DNA of 64,000 bases from Zymoseptoria tritici IPO323 (lineage: Eukaryota; Ascomycota; Dothideomycetes; Mycosphaerellales; Mycosphaerellaceae). Position numbers and translations under genes: made by a program. Each line of letters opens with the position of its first letter. Positions within the stretch are counted from its first letter, which is position 1. Of this stretch, positions 18,573 to 30,035 are shown one piece after another. The stretch is taken from assembly GCF_000219625.1 (NCBI RefSeq), contig NC_018217.1, forward strand, positions 1,426,001 through 1,490,000, read 5' to 3'. The notes beneath the pieces were generated by a model that saw only the letters and a program-made list of their open reading frames with translations, did no database searches and was not told the DNA's origin.

Positions 18573-20612
18573 TCAATGAGTCTCACTCCACTGCTTGTAA
18601 AACTTCAGACATTCCGGGTTCGCGACACTGGTGCTCGTCTTGATATTCAACCCACACAGAATCTGCTTGACGCTTTTCTCAATCTTCTTTCCATTCGTCG
18701 TGAACGGAATGTCAGGACACTCGTCGATGACACCCGGCACATGTCTTGCGCTCAACTCTTTCCGCACCATAGACTGAATGTTCTGCACCAGTTCGTCGGA
18801 AAATGTGGCGCCCTCCTTCATCTTCAGGAAAAGCACGACCGTCTCATCGTCATCATCGGCACGCCTGCGGCCGATGGCCAGGCCGTCCTCGACCTGGTCT
18901 GGAAAGTGCTTCAGAAGCACGTTGTACAGTTCTGCAGATCCGAATCGTACGCCGCTTGGTTTAAGCACGCCATCAGATCGGCCGAGCATGATCAAGCCTC
19001 CTGTCTCTGGGTTGAAGCGGATGAAGTCTCCATGGTGCCAAACGCCTGGAAACTCCTCAAAGTATGATGCCTTGTACTTGCTCTCGCCGTCTTTGCCCCA
19101 GAACATGACAGGCTGACATGGGAAGGGCTTCGCGCAGACGAGATCGCCTGGCTCGCCTGATTTCGAGACGTCTTTGCCCTCAAAATCCCATGCTTGACAT
19201 GCCATACCAAGACCAAGAACTTGGATCTCTCCCGTATAGACTGGATGGAGTGGGCATGGTGCTCCGAACAGGGAAATGATGTCAGTTCCCCCAGTGATCG
19301 ATCCGAGATTCACAGCACCAAACGCGCGATATACGTATTGAAAGGTCGAAGGTGCGAGCGGCGAGCCAGTGGAGTAGATTGCCTTGAGAGTTTTCAATGA
19401 CAGACCACTGTCGCGGGGCATGACATTTCGTTGCTCGAGCACTGACAGATACTTCGCGCTGGTGCCGAATTGCGCGATACCCAGCTCATCGATCAGCTTA
19501 GGCATAGCCAAGTCGTCCTTGACGCTTTCGCCATTGGAAAGATATTGGAACGGAGAGCCATCGTACAAGACAAGAGTCGCGCCCGCCGCAAGACCAGAGA
19601 CTAGCCAATGCCACATCATCCATGTGCAGGTTGTGAAGTAGAACAATCGATCGCCGGGCCGGATATCAGATTGCAAGATGTGCTCTTTCTTGTGTTGAAT
19701 GAGGGTACCAATTGCACCGTGCACAATGCACTTGGGCGCTCCCGTTGTGCCAGAAGAATACAAGATGTACACAGGCACGTCGGGATCTAGCTGCTCGAAT
19801 TCCAAGCTGCCTGAACTTGACGATGTCGAGATGAACTTCTCATAAGTATACACCTTTTCCGCGAGCTCAGAAGACAGACCTTCAACATTGAAGCCCATTG
19901 AAGAGACCGTGTCGAAGATGATGGTTGCCTTTAGCGACGGGAGTCCCTCTGAAATGTCCTTCACCTTTGGCAAAACAGGGTGCGTCTTGCCATTGTACAT
20001 TACTGCATTGTCCGTAAACAGCAATGTTGGCTCGATCTGCACCATGCGATCGAGGACAGCTCCAACTCCCGTATCCGGGCTCACAGCTGTCCAAATTGCT
20101 CCAATGCTGCTGGTAGCCAGCATAGCTACGAGAGCATTGGTGTGATTCGCAACATATCCAGCGACTCGATCTCCATGTTTCAATCCTAGCGACTTCATGC
20201 CGCCTTGACATCGCCTCACTCGTTCCCTCAGCTCTTTCCAAGACACGATCTCTCTTGTCGTTTCCGTCGCGGCTATGATGGCGGGAGAGGACTCGTCGAC
20301 GGATTGTGTGGGAAATAACAAGTTCTCGGCAAAATTGAGCTTTGCGCCGGCAAACCAGGCAGGGCGAGGGAACATGGTCGTCTCACTGGAAATGACTGCG
20401 GTATAGGGCTGCGAGGTACGAACACCCACATAGTCCCAGATCTCGCCCCAAGAGTCTGCCACATTTTCTATGCTCCATTGATGTAACTCGCGATATGTGG
20501 AGAATGACTTGTTGTATTTAGCGTTGACCTTCCGGAGGAAATCGTGCAGCTTCGTGTCGTTTGGCGAGGGATGCTGCCAGAGCAATTCGGGTTCTGGGTA
20601 GGTCTCGGCCAT
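18573..20612 (-). CDS. Acetoacetyl-CoA synthetase
   Basis: Single exon of 679 residues covering the whole enzyme. It is a member of the ANL adenylating family: the phosphate-binding loop YSSGTTGAPK is at about 283-292, the GGTDI motif follows the second lobe, the hinge region reads LGRSDGVLKPSGVRFG, and the C-terminal catalytic Lys lies in FTTNGKKIEKSV at about 635-646. The N-terminal start, with WQHPSPNDTKLHDF, and the ACAS_N-like region SFSTYRELHQWSIEN distinguish acetoacetate-CoA ligases from acetyl-CoA synthetases. The enzyme makes acetoacetyl-CoA from acetoacetate, ATP and CoA in the cytosol, feeding ketone-body or leucine carbon into lipid and sterol synthesis. It lies head-to-tail with an MFS transporter. 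No intron is needed, and no residue looks broken. Confidence 0.95.
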   Translation of the reverse strand: MAETYPEPELLWQHPSPNDTKLHDFLRKVNAKYNKSFSTYRELHQWSIENVADSWGEIWDYVGVRTSQPYTAVISSETTMFPRPAWFAGAKLNFAENLLFPTQSVDESSPAIIAATETTREIVSWKELRERVRRCQGGMKSLGLKHGDRVAGYVANHTNALVAMLATSSIGAIWTAVSPDTGVGAVLDRMVQIEPTLLFTDNAVMYNGKTHPVLPKVKDISEGLPSLKATIIFDTVSSMGFNVEGLSSELAEKVYTYEKFISTSSSSGSLEFEQLDPDVPVYILYSSGTTGAPKCIVHGAIGTLIQHKKEHILQSDIRPGDRLFYFTTCTWMMWHWLVSGLAAGATLVLYDGSPFQYLSNGESVKDDLAMPKLIDELGIAQFGTSAKYLSVLEQRNVMPRDSGLSLKTLKAIYSTGSPLAPSTFQYVYRAFGAVNLGSITGGTDIISLFGAPCPLHPVYTGEIQVLGLGMACQAWDFEGKDVSKSGEPGDLVCAKPFPCQPVMFWGKDGESKYKASYFEEFPGVWHHGDFIRFNPETGGLIMLGRSDGVLKPSGVRFGSAELYNVLLKHFPDQVEDGLAIGRRRADDDDETVVLFLKMKEGATFSDELVQNIQSMVRKELSARHVPGVIDECPDIPFTTNGKKIEKSVKQILCGLNIKTSTSVANPECLKFYKQWSETH

Positions 20613-21420
20613 GCTGGGGAGAGATAGGTGTGTTGTGTTGTTGTCGTTGGGAAGAATACCTCACGCTGTGCCAATGGCAAGGATTCATTCATTTTGCGGA
20701 GGGTTAAAAGATTTACCGCTCGTGCCGAAACCCGAATCCGAGCCGAATGCTTTATCCTTGCCAGGTGAACTGCATCAATTCGACTCGACATACATACCTT
20801 ACGGACGGACATTTGCTGCAGGGCAGACATCATGATTGTTCCTGACGTCCGCCCCCGATAGTCAGGGATTCCCTCCGTCGGACCTGCGACCATTTCGTCC
20901 GTGGACAATACCATGGCGACGACGACAACTCTTGGTCACGCGGAAAAGGCACGCAAAGAGTTGCAATTGCCTGACTGTTCGACGACAGCTCGTGGGGCTC
21001 AATCGAGAGACGAGGTCGCTGCAAAACTAGAACATTAGAACTCCCCTGCATGCACATGGTCCGAATAAATTCGATGGCTTCCGCCTCGCTGCGCTGGTCT
21101 TTGCTAAAGTGTAGGAGTTCCACTGGCCCGGATGCCACCTGGATGTCTTTGTAGCTGTGCGAAGCGTTTGCAAGGTTATATCGCACCAAGGAAATATGCT
21201 AGGAAAATATGACAGCCACGTTCCATGATCGACGTTCTGTGCCGCAAGAAGTGCCAAAGTCGACCAAGCACACCAAGTTGAGGTCAAGATCAAGAAAGTG
21301 ACTGGACGTGCCCGGCTCTCAAAGGTGCTTGCAACTGCATCCGTCCTTACTCAATATCTGCCGAGAACCGTCTTGAGTTCTCGGGAGAAATGAATTGTCG
21401 AAGGCGGTGAAATCAGAGTC
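20613..21420. other. Intergenic region
   Basis: About 800 bp between divergent features: the promoter of acetoacetyl-CoA synthetase and the leader of a plus-strand pseudogene. Short open frames have no motifs. Confidence 0.45.
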
Positions 21421-22308
21421 TTGGTGTGCATGCCGATTCCTCCGATGCTGCGACCCGACATTACTCTACTTTGCAGCAACTTGCTGCAACTGTTACCATG
21501 CCTGACGGCTCTTCTTTGTCTGATCACATCGGCCTTCGCACTTCCAACCTCGGAAGATCGCCAGCAGACTGATGGCCGATTCACTTTCTACCCGATGAAA
21601 ACACCAGCTGCCGGACCATGTGATCTTGTAGAGGCACCTGACATTTTGTCGATCAACACGGATTCTCGCGAGCATGTACTGATCATTGGGACTCGCAGGA
21701 GCTCTCTGGAGCCAATGGAAGCTATCTTGGGCAACTATATCTTTCGAATCGATCCATCCACTGGCAAGCTGGAGGAGTACCCGATCCACTTTACCACGCC
21801 GATCAGCAATCAGACGATCCCGGGCCTCAACAACAAGCTCGTCCAGGATCGCACGGCGCTCTCATGTGCCATTCGTAAAGGAGAGGATGGCCAGGTCTAC
21901 TTTGCAAATGGTCTCCGTAATCAACTCGGACGCAGCGATCCTCATACCAAGAAGATCCAGATCTTTCAACCTCCTGGTACTCCGGCTGGCAACTTCTTAT
22001 AAACTGCTAAGGATGGTATGTACCTCACACAGACTACAGGCAATGTGTTCATCTTCTTCTGCTTCGCTACTGAGCGATTCACGACCTACAATGTCCCTAC
22101 ACCGCTCGCCGTTCCGCTTGGTCTCCTGGTGGCGTCCGATGGCAAGGTGTACAATGCCGAGCTTGTCGGCAACAAGATTTTGGTCTCTGCTGGGGGAGGG
22201 CTGACTTCTGTTGTACATATGTCTTTGGAACCTCCAGCTGGATCAATCACCTGCGAGTGGCATCGACTTACATTCATGTTCACTCGCGCTTGGCTCATCT
22301 CGGCTTGA
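21421..22308 (+). pseudogene. Secreted streptogramin-lyase-like beta-propeller, broken
   Basis: The frame opens with a hydrophobic leader (LLPCLTALLCLITSAFA), a likely signal peptide, then repeats of propeller character such as NYIFRIDPSTGKLEEYPIHF and TPLAVPLGLLVASDGKVYNAE, resembling virginiamycin B lyase (Vgb)/SMP-30-like proteins. A TAA at 22000-22002 interrupts it after PPGTPAGNFL, yet the same frame continues with family-like AKDGMYLTQTTGNV for another 100 codons. After VGNKIL the similarity ends abruptly and the expected last blades are missing. One stop plus a lost C-terminus suggests a decaying gene rather than a splice site: the only candidate intron around the stop would be about 35 bp. 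A functional truncated protein of 193 residues cannot be excluded. Confidence 0.65.
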
Positions 22309-22436
22309 AATGCTTGTGCTGGCAACCAATCTGTTGAGCGTGGCCGTCGTTGCGCACGGCGAGTGGAAGGGGCAGGGGTATGATGCTTTTCTAGAGTATC
22401 TGTGCAACTATAGGCTTTCGCGTCGTCCACCCATCA

Positions 22437-24777
22437 TCAAGCCGAACCACGCTGCAGCTCGACCGGGAAGTCGTCGTCCATCGGAGGTCCACCCGTACTG
22501 AAAGCATGATCGAGATACAACACCAATCTCAAGAACAGCCGCGGCCTCTTGTGCACTAGATTTCCCCAATTCAACTTGATCTTGTTCTGACCGTTCGCGC
22601 CGGCGCCGGAGTCGTCATTTCCCTCCTTGTTGTCACGCCAGGTCATCATGGAGCTAACGAATTTGGCGTCATCCTGCGCGTAGGCCGTGACGTTTGTGAG
22701 GATGTCTGCGCAGAAGTCCGAGCCATCAAAGTTCTGCTGCTGGCTCTTCAGCGTTCGAGTAAAGACATCCAGCTTTCGGATCTCCACTGCCTCCATTCCT
22801 GACCCACGAGCCGCTGCGACGTTGATGGCTTGCAGAGTGAGTGGCAACGCCAGTACGGCAGATGCGCTGATCGGCAGATATTTGACGAGACGCACTTGCA
22901 CTAGCTCTTGCGTACGACGAGAAACATCGCTGTTAGCCGCCTCGAGGCCGTCTTTCGCTTCGTCTAGCGAGAATAACGTCCTTCCTGAGGGGAATACTTC
23001 GTGGAGGAGGATCAAGTATACGTTCAATCCAGACACTGCGGCGGCATGGTATGAAAACATCATGTTCGCGTAGACACAGATGGTCTCCGGTGCGTCGTCC
23101 AGACTGATTGGAAATGGGAAGGATCGTATCGAGTGATCGTGCCAAACCCGCAATGACACTAGACACTGCTGTATGCCAGAGACCGTCGAAGGCAATGACC
23201 GTGAGGCGGCTTCGAGTCGGTCATCCAGTCTTTCATGGCGATACAAGATGCGGCTAGCATGCGAGACGCACTGCATCAAACGACACGTCACCCCGATCAT
23301 CTCAACAATGCGGAGTTGTGTCTCAACATCGTGGACCAAGGAATGTCCGAGCTCAGACTGAAAGTCTTCCGCGCGCAAGACGTGCTTTTCGCCCTCCCAA
23401 TCGGGATCAAGGTCGACCTGGATGGACCTGCGTAGACCAAGAGATAGTATGCGATCTCGGAATATAACGCCCCACCACAGTCGTTTCAACAGCTTCGACC
23501 TTACGGGGTCCTTGATTCGGTGGTAGGAATTTGCCCGTTCAATCTTCGCGAAACGAATGGCGTTGGTGACCCAGTAGGTATTGAGGCGCAACAAGTTGTA
23601 GTTGGGAGCATTGTACGAGAGCAGCAAACACGTCTGTGCGCTGGCGATGGCATCTCGCTCGAGCCCAAAGTCGTAGACCAATTTGGCTAGCCTGTAATGT
23701 GTGTTCCTAGCCTCACGCTTGCTGACAAAACCTATAGTGGACAGCATATCGAGCTCAGTGTACTGAAGCGATGTCAGCCTTGTATCGTGAGCAGTCGGAA
23801 ATAACACTTACACTGGTGGCCGCGAAAATCATGGCGCGCAGTAACAGGAACGAGTACTGCCCAACGTTGAACTCATCACCGTTCCACATTGCCCAGTGTT
23901 GATCCTCGGCTACGATTGGCAGATTTGGATGGACCATACGGAAGTACATGTGCATCATCTGGCGAAGGATACTGGCGGGCGGTAGCTCGAAGCAACCTTC
24001 ACCGCGAAGATAATCATGATCTCTGGGATTCAATCCTGGAATGTGCACAGTCGACATGCTCCGCTGAGCGACACTACCATTGCGGTTCGTATGTCCGTTC
24101 ATCGGTGGAGGTGGTAGCAGAGCTGGAGGACTGGCCGTGTGCTGTGGGTAAGCTGGCGTAAAAGAAAACTCTTGCGGAGTCGGCGGAATGAGGAACGAAT
24201 TGCCGGTGAACGTGAAGATATCGTCGAGATCTGTCAAATGGCTGAAGTCACAGCTGGCTGAGGACGCATCGACCACGGGTGCCTGCTCCCATAGATTTGG
24301 CTGCATGTCGGCCCATGCGCGGCCTTCGCCATTTTGCGGAGACTCTGACGAGAGTGATGGGTTTTCGCGACGGCCGAAGCTTTCTGCTGGCACGCTGCCT
24401 ATGCTCGGTCGAGGAGTCGCACTGCTAGTCCATGAGGAAGAATTGCCTGTAGGTATCCTCCAGGTGTGCGTCTGATCCAGGACAGTCTGGTAGCCTCCCA
24501 CATCCGGTGGGGTGGAGTCACGCCTGTCCTCTTAGTCCTGATGAACGATCATAATCGAGAGAAGCTTGGCTCACCTCTGATTCTTCCTGCGACGGATGAT
24601 ACAAGTTGTGCCAGCGTCGACACAATTGCTGCATGGCGTCCCACTCTCCAATACGTTGCAACGTATTTTCCGGGTATGGCAGTGCTGACAGGCCTTTCTC
24701 GAGCGACGCTGCTTTAGCTTTCCTCGAGCACTCGCCCCAGGGCTGATGACAGCGTCCTCGGGGGGCATTTCTGACAT
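22437..24777 (-). CDS. Zn2Cys6 transcription factor with fungal-specific TF domain
   Basis: Exons on the minus strand: 24777-24575, 24523-23812 and 23762-22437; introns of 51 and 49 bp. The product is 746 residues. The binuclear zinc cluster is C30-x2-C-x6-C-x8-C-x2-C-x6-C59 with basic flanks (KQRRSRKACQHCHTRKIRC). The fungal-specific TF domain spans about residues 200-600, with FELPPASILRQMMHMYFRMVH at its start and LLKRLWWGVIFRDRILSLGLRR in the middle, a block common in regulators of carbon, amide and cutin use. It acts in the nucleus. Its 3' end converges on the streptogramin-lyase-like pseudogene, 128 bp away. The target genes are unknown. Confidence 0.88.
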
Positions 24778-26208
24778 TATGCCGTCAAAGATCGCCGTAA
24801 TTGCAGTATCTGCCCGTCGGCAAACAGTGCGAGAGGGTGGATGGTGGTGATGAGCAGCCGCATTTGCCGGGCGACGGGACTATAAGCAGCGAAAAGTCAG
24901 GAAAGCCTCGAGCTGTGCACAGCTAAGGCAAGGCGACTGACAAACTTGCCTTTCCGCCCCTCGCAAGTCTGCAAAGAAGCCGAGAGGATGCCAGAGAGCA
25001 GGTAAGAGAGTCTCGTGGTGTGGTTCTTGGTGGGTAACGTCGGTTACGCCCCCACCAGGGACAACAGCCCAGACCAAAGATCGTCTGCGCTTCCCCCGCA
25101 GAAGCGTTTTCAATGTAGTGTCGCGGGGCCAGGCGGACAACGCCATGTCCATAACCGGAGAAGATCTTACCCGAGAGAGGGGCACCAGCGTGCCGACTTG
25201 GCAGTCAGCCCACCTTTGTGTGCAATTGTGGGCGCGCTGTCTGGGCCATTCTTGCGCAGCTTCATCGGTGGCAGTGCAAATTATGGATAGCAGTGTGGCT
25301 TGACAATCACACCATCATGGATCACTGGAGTGAATGCATATTTGGCGGACGCGATAGTGGTTGACTCTGGAATCCGTCAGAAGTGTCGTTACTCGAATAG
25401 TCCGTTGCACGGGAACAACGATGACGGGATCGTTTCGGTGACGATTCCAATTACATCTCGGCACATGTTGCCGGGTTCAGACGATGCCACATCGTCTAGA
25501 AGGTACTTCGTAGCGCACCTTGAGCTGGCCTATGCTCTGCCCAACGCAACGACCAGCTCTTCGCGTTCCAAACGAGTCTGTGTCTGACGAGGCGAACGTG
25601 ATAGCGCCCGGAGGAAGGCGTAGCGCTGAAGATCCGTCATTCGAGGATAGCAGCTCATACAATGGAGGCCGTAAGGTGTCACGGCAGTGCGAGGATCAAA
25701 TTGATCTGAGTTGATGCAGAAGCTCACCATGGTGATGGGTGCAACAGCGACTAGTGCTTCAGGTGGTAGTACACTGTGCTGATGGCGTCGGAAGCCATGT
25801 CTAATTCTGCGGCAAGTTGTACCAGCTGGAGCGCCGACATGCCGCACCAGAGATGCCACACTTTCACCGCTTGGAAGTGATCGTTGCCGTGGCGATCTTA
25901 CACGCATCCTCCTCAAGCAGCGGACCTCCGCGATGTGTGGGCCCGGGCGTTAATGAAAGCAGGTAGTCTCCGCTGACCAGCGACATCTTCTCGATATCAG
26001 CGTGACGATCCTGCTGCAACACGGAGCGGTGTCGCGTTAACGAAGTAGCACAAGTGCGTGGGGCCTTTTGAAAGGCAGCGCGTGTTGTGGCCAGCACAGA
26101 CTGGTAGAATGGATGTGCGATTCTTCGCCGGCGCCAGAGGAAGATATCCCAACAGCAGAAGCGCCATCATAAATTGAAACGACCTGCTGTAATGGCTCGA
26201 TCCGGACT
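24778..26208. other. Gene-poor intergenic region
   Basis: About 1.4 kb upstream of the Zn2Cys6 gene and downstream of APC10. Several open frames of 60-130 codons lie on both strands (the longest is 25530-25916 minus), none with motifs or paired splice sites. Base composition matches its neighbours, so it is not an obvious transposon relic. Confidence 0.4.
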
Positions 26209-27158
26209 TCATCTCAGGTCCGGCTCCATCATCCAGGACGCTCGCTTGATGTTGTTGCGCTCCAAATGCTGTGCCTTTCCCTTTGAAAGCAATGTTAGAC
26301 GTTTGGCGACAGTCGGTTTCGTGCTGGGCGGAGCTGGTCCTCTTGCTTGCTGGACATCGTCTCTGGCGAACAGCTGCACGGCCCGGAGATGCGTGTCCTT
26401 TCCGTTCTGATGGTTCTCGAGAATGCGGACCTGGACTAGAAAGGCTCGCAGCACAGGCCGTCTGCTCCAATCGACCTCTCTTCGGACCATGTCTTCGTCT
26501 TCGTCATCATCAATGACTGGTCCAACATTGCTGAAGTCCACATCGATCCAGCCGGTCGGCTGCTCAAAGCTCATTTCGGCGAATTCCTGAATGTCATGTA
26601 CTCCCATACCAGCCAGGAATTGAATCTTCGTCGGAGTATACGATTCATCGCTCTGAAAGTCGAGGAAGATCCTCATGTGGACGATGGACACGAGCTTGAA
26701 AAAGTGAATACTTAACAGGTGAGGCTGGGGACCGTCTGACTGCCAGAACATGCTTGTATCGGGCGAGCGTAGAGCAGCCACTCCATTGCCAGGCTTTGCA
26801 GTGCTCACTGTCCATGATGCGAGGGATGAGATCTCTTTCAGTCCGGGCGGTGGAAACATTACTTCTTCCAGTTCAGCTTTCCAATCATCATTAGCCGCAA
26901 GGAAGCCTTGGGGACGAGCAAGATCTCACCTGGCACTTCGTCGTCTTGCTCTTCTTCTTCCTCTTCCTCCCCCTCTCCGTCCTCCTCCTGCTCTTCGCCT
27001 TCATTCTCGTCCTCGCCCGCAGCGTCATTTATATGTCCTTCTTCGTCGCCTTCGTCTTCGGACGCAATCTCATCGGTCGTGTTGGCTGTCATATCAGCGA
27101 CATCGACGATGGGCGCATCGCGCTGATGGCGCGTCTGTGTTGAAGGACGAGATGGCAT
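26209..27158 (-). CDS. apc10: Anaphase-promoting complex subunit 10 (Doc1)
   Basis: Exons 27158-26930 and 26876-26209 on the minus strand; the 53-bp intron has a GCTAATGA branch-like site and an AAG acceptor, and the splice reads VP-AELEEVMFPPPGLKEIS. The product is 298 residues. The DOC domain spans about residues 85-250: LASWTVSTAKPGNGV, FWQSDGPQPHLLSIHF and FLDFQSDESYTPTKI are hallmark strands of the jelly roll that, with a co-activator, recruits D-box substrates to the APC/C ubiquitin ligase. The N-terminus (to about 75) is very acidic with Glu-rich runs, longer than in yeast. The protein ends in Leu-Arg, resembling the Ile-Arg tail by which Apc10 docks to TPR subunits. Confidence 0.92.
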
Positions 27159-28126
27159 CGCAAGTGTGTCAATCCATCGTTGAGTGACGGTGGATGTTCT
27201 TCAAGATTGAGGTGCGACATTGGAAGACGTGAGAGATCGGCAAGCGCAACGCGAAGCGGACACGAGCGCTTGGACCACTGATGCCAAGCAGCCTACATAA
27301 ACCTGGGAGCTCCTTCTTCACTTTCACTCGTGCATTGCACTACCATCCAAACCTAACCGGTCAACGGCGACCAGGACGCATTGCGATTATGGGCATGTCG
27401 AAGACGCTTGCTGCACCGGCTACGATATTATTGCCAAGCGGCGCAGCCCCACGTCTTCAGGCCAGACGGGATTGCTTGCATGATTCGCTGGACGGCTCGA
27501 ATCAGCGCTGGGAATAGCAAAGGAGTGGCGCTTCCAGACTTTTAGCCCCTGGTCGAACACGCTCTCGGTTGACCCTGGGAATTACATCTGTTTGAGGTTA
27601 TGGGGCACGTTAGCCCACGCGATGACAGGAGCAGCACGAGTCTGGGTGGAATCTGATTCAAGACTTTGCATGGCCGCGGAGTGCCTCGCTCTCTGACTCG
27701 ACGGCTGTGGCCTCCGGATGATCGGCGCATCTTCAACGTCTGGTATGTCCATGCCTAGAGAGCCCAGCAAGCACCATACTGTCACATTGCAGCGCACCAT
27801 GTTGCCGTAGGTCACGACGAGGCGGCATGCTGAAAGGCATGCCCTGCTCAAGGCACGAGGCGATTCTCGATGGGGCTGCATGACAAGTGTGATGGACATA
27901 TCACACGCATCTGTGTTTGAGACAGGAATCGTTGACTCAGTTCTCTGATACTGCTTCAAAGATGCATCGGTAGGGATAGGAATGCGAACGTCTCGAACTG
28001 CCGTCCAGACCCCTTGACAGACTGTCTACACTCGAGCCAGGCAAGATCCCTTTTACCATTCCTCCACATCCATATCATCGACAATTCCATGTATGACGCA
28101 AGAACCACACTGCCAGGAGGAGCTTC
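27159..28126. other. Divergent intergenic region
   Basis: About 970 bp between the divergent starts of apc10 and the rhodopsin-like gene. A 125-codon minus-strand frame (27582-27959) has no recognisable motif and is not called. No repeat or RNA gene is visible. Confidence 0.45.
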
Positions 28127-29481
28127 ATGATGCTGTTCACCGAGCCTCGCATTCCAGTTCTGACAGCGCTCAGCGTGCTCGTTGCGCTGACGTGGGTCAC
28201 GCTATCGCTGAGGCTGTGGGTGCGACTGGCTGTCACTAGGAGCTCCGGCTGGGATGATGCCTTTCTTACCCTTTCTGCGGTCAGTAATCATCGAACTAGA
28301 GGACGTTCGACGGGACTGACTGGAACAGATCGTTTTCACTGGATACTGCACGTCGTGCGTTCTCATCGAGGGATCTGGATATATCCCGCGCGCCGACGAC
28401 CTTGAGAATGCTCAACTGTCCAACCTCGTCAATGTGTGTACCCTACATTGTGCATTGTCACGCAGTACGCTGACGGATAGAGTAGCTGGTCATCGCTAAT
28501 ACGGAACTGTACATCGGTACTCTGGTATTTCTCAAGATCGCAATCGGGTCCATCTACTGGCGTGTCGCAACTACTCGTTGGCAACAATACACCGTCGTGA
28601 CGACACTCATATGCAGTACAGCATTCGGGATCATCATGTTTCACCTGACGCTGTTGAACTGCGGCGATCCTACCAGATACTTGGAAAACGCCCAGCAGAA
28701 TGCGTGCATGCCCGCGAGTTCTATGTACGCCATGCAGATGAGCGCGTACATCGCCAACACGTTGACCAACTGGATACTGGCCGTACTTCCGATTTTCATC
28801 GTTGTGAAGACCGTCATGTCGGTACCAGCGAGACTTGCCACGGCTAGCATCCTCACACTTGGGTCTTGCGCGAGCCTTGTGGCACTTGTCAGGGTAATAT
28901 ATCTGAGAGACCTCACGGAACGTCCGACGTTCTTTCACGCCATAGAGGAGCTCTCGTTCTGGTCTATTCTGGAATGCGGTCTTGGAACATCGGCCGCCTG
29001 CGCGGCAGCATTACGTCCTCTTTTTCCGAGTCTCACAAGTCACGCTGGGAACGAGCAATTCAAGAGCGAGGCTTCACACACACATAAAGTCTCGGCGGCA
29101 TCTTCAAGCTCGAGCCAGCAATCAGACGATGTCAAGGCTCGTGACTGGACGACTCTGGAGCCATTGCGGATCCCCTTTTACGAAGCAGAAGGCCAGAGCA
29201 AGAGTCACTTCAGCGTGGTCAGCGTCACGCCAGCCATTAGGAGATTCCGTGTACTGAGCAGGCTCGGCTTGTCGTATTTCAATCTCACAGGCAGCAAAAA
29301 CGATACCGACGTACCTGATGACTTCGACTCTGCGAATGTCGTTCGGCGGAGTACGCTCGAGAAGTCGCCCGTGAATGGCAGACTCGAGATGAGCCGCAAG
29401 CTCACCGTTCGCGAAAACTTTGGTGACGAGATCGAATCGACCGACGACGCATCGCGGAGAGAGCCAGCAAGATCTTCTTAG
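28127..29481 (+). CDS. Rhodopsin-family (PTH11-like) integral membrane protein
   Basis: Exons 28127-28279, 28329-28433 and 28486-29481; introns of 49 and 52 bp. The product is 417 residues with about seven hydrophobic helices in the first 300. The first is VLTALSVLVALTWVTLSLRLWVRL; the loop GWDDAFLTLSA is the fungal rhodopsin-domain signature (W-D-D after helix 2). Helix 4 to 7 blocks include YIANTLTNWILAVLPIFIV and WSILECGLGTSAACAAALRPL, both typical of this Pezizomycotina family. The last 120 residues form a Ser-rich cytosolic tail. The family includes the Magnaporthe surface receptor Pth11, but most members have no known ligand, and the CFEM domain of Pth11 itself is absent. Confidence 0.88.
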
Positions 29482-30035
29482 CGCCAGGTCCTCGACCTAT
29501 TCCCAATGAAGTTGAATTCGTGGCAAGGAGGACTCCCTGGATGGCCCCAGTGCCTGATGAGTACCTGATGTTGTTGATGGTTTGCTGCATGTACGAATAG
29601 ATGGCTTCGTGTTATGTACAATCAGATGTATAATTTTCAATGTGAAGCAATCAGCCCAAGGCGAGAGCTCGAGCAAAGATGACTCGCTCGCGAGATCAAG
29701 CATGTTAGCCATCTCTGCCGCATCCTGGGTCGAAAGGAGCTGTGAAACTTCTCGGCGCTGGCCTTATGGCTCAACTGCGCCAGAGCCAGATTGGAGCTCA
29801 TACGTCTTGACCAGCTTGCTAAGGGAAGTCGTTGGCGTACATGGATCTCATAAGCAGATGTTCCATCTCGACGTGCTCGACTGCAGGTTCGATCATGAAG
29901 CTGTGTGGCATCTGCAAGCGCGGAGCTGCACGGTCCTGTACGATCTGCAACAGGGATCGCGCTAGTTTGGTCTCGTCTCGTACTCTTCGAAGGACGATCA
30001 TCCATCTTTCAACTGCACACACATACACTGATCAC
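29482..30035. other. Intergenic region
   Basis: About 550 bp between the rhodopsin-like gene and swc5, both on the plus strand. It should hold the swc5 promoter. Open frames here, including an in-frame extension of swc5 to 29832, lack family similarity. Confidence 0.45.

Noticed and set aside
26859..26929. Readthrough of apc10 exon 1 to a stop after KLNWKK
   Set aside because: A 53-bp intron with good donor and branch site joins to the DOC domain in frame; the extension is intron sequence.
29832..30035. In-frame N-terminal extension of swc5
   Set aside because: Residues before MDEYDERED are not like Swc5 and would need translation of an apparent leader.
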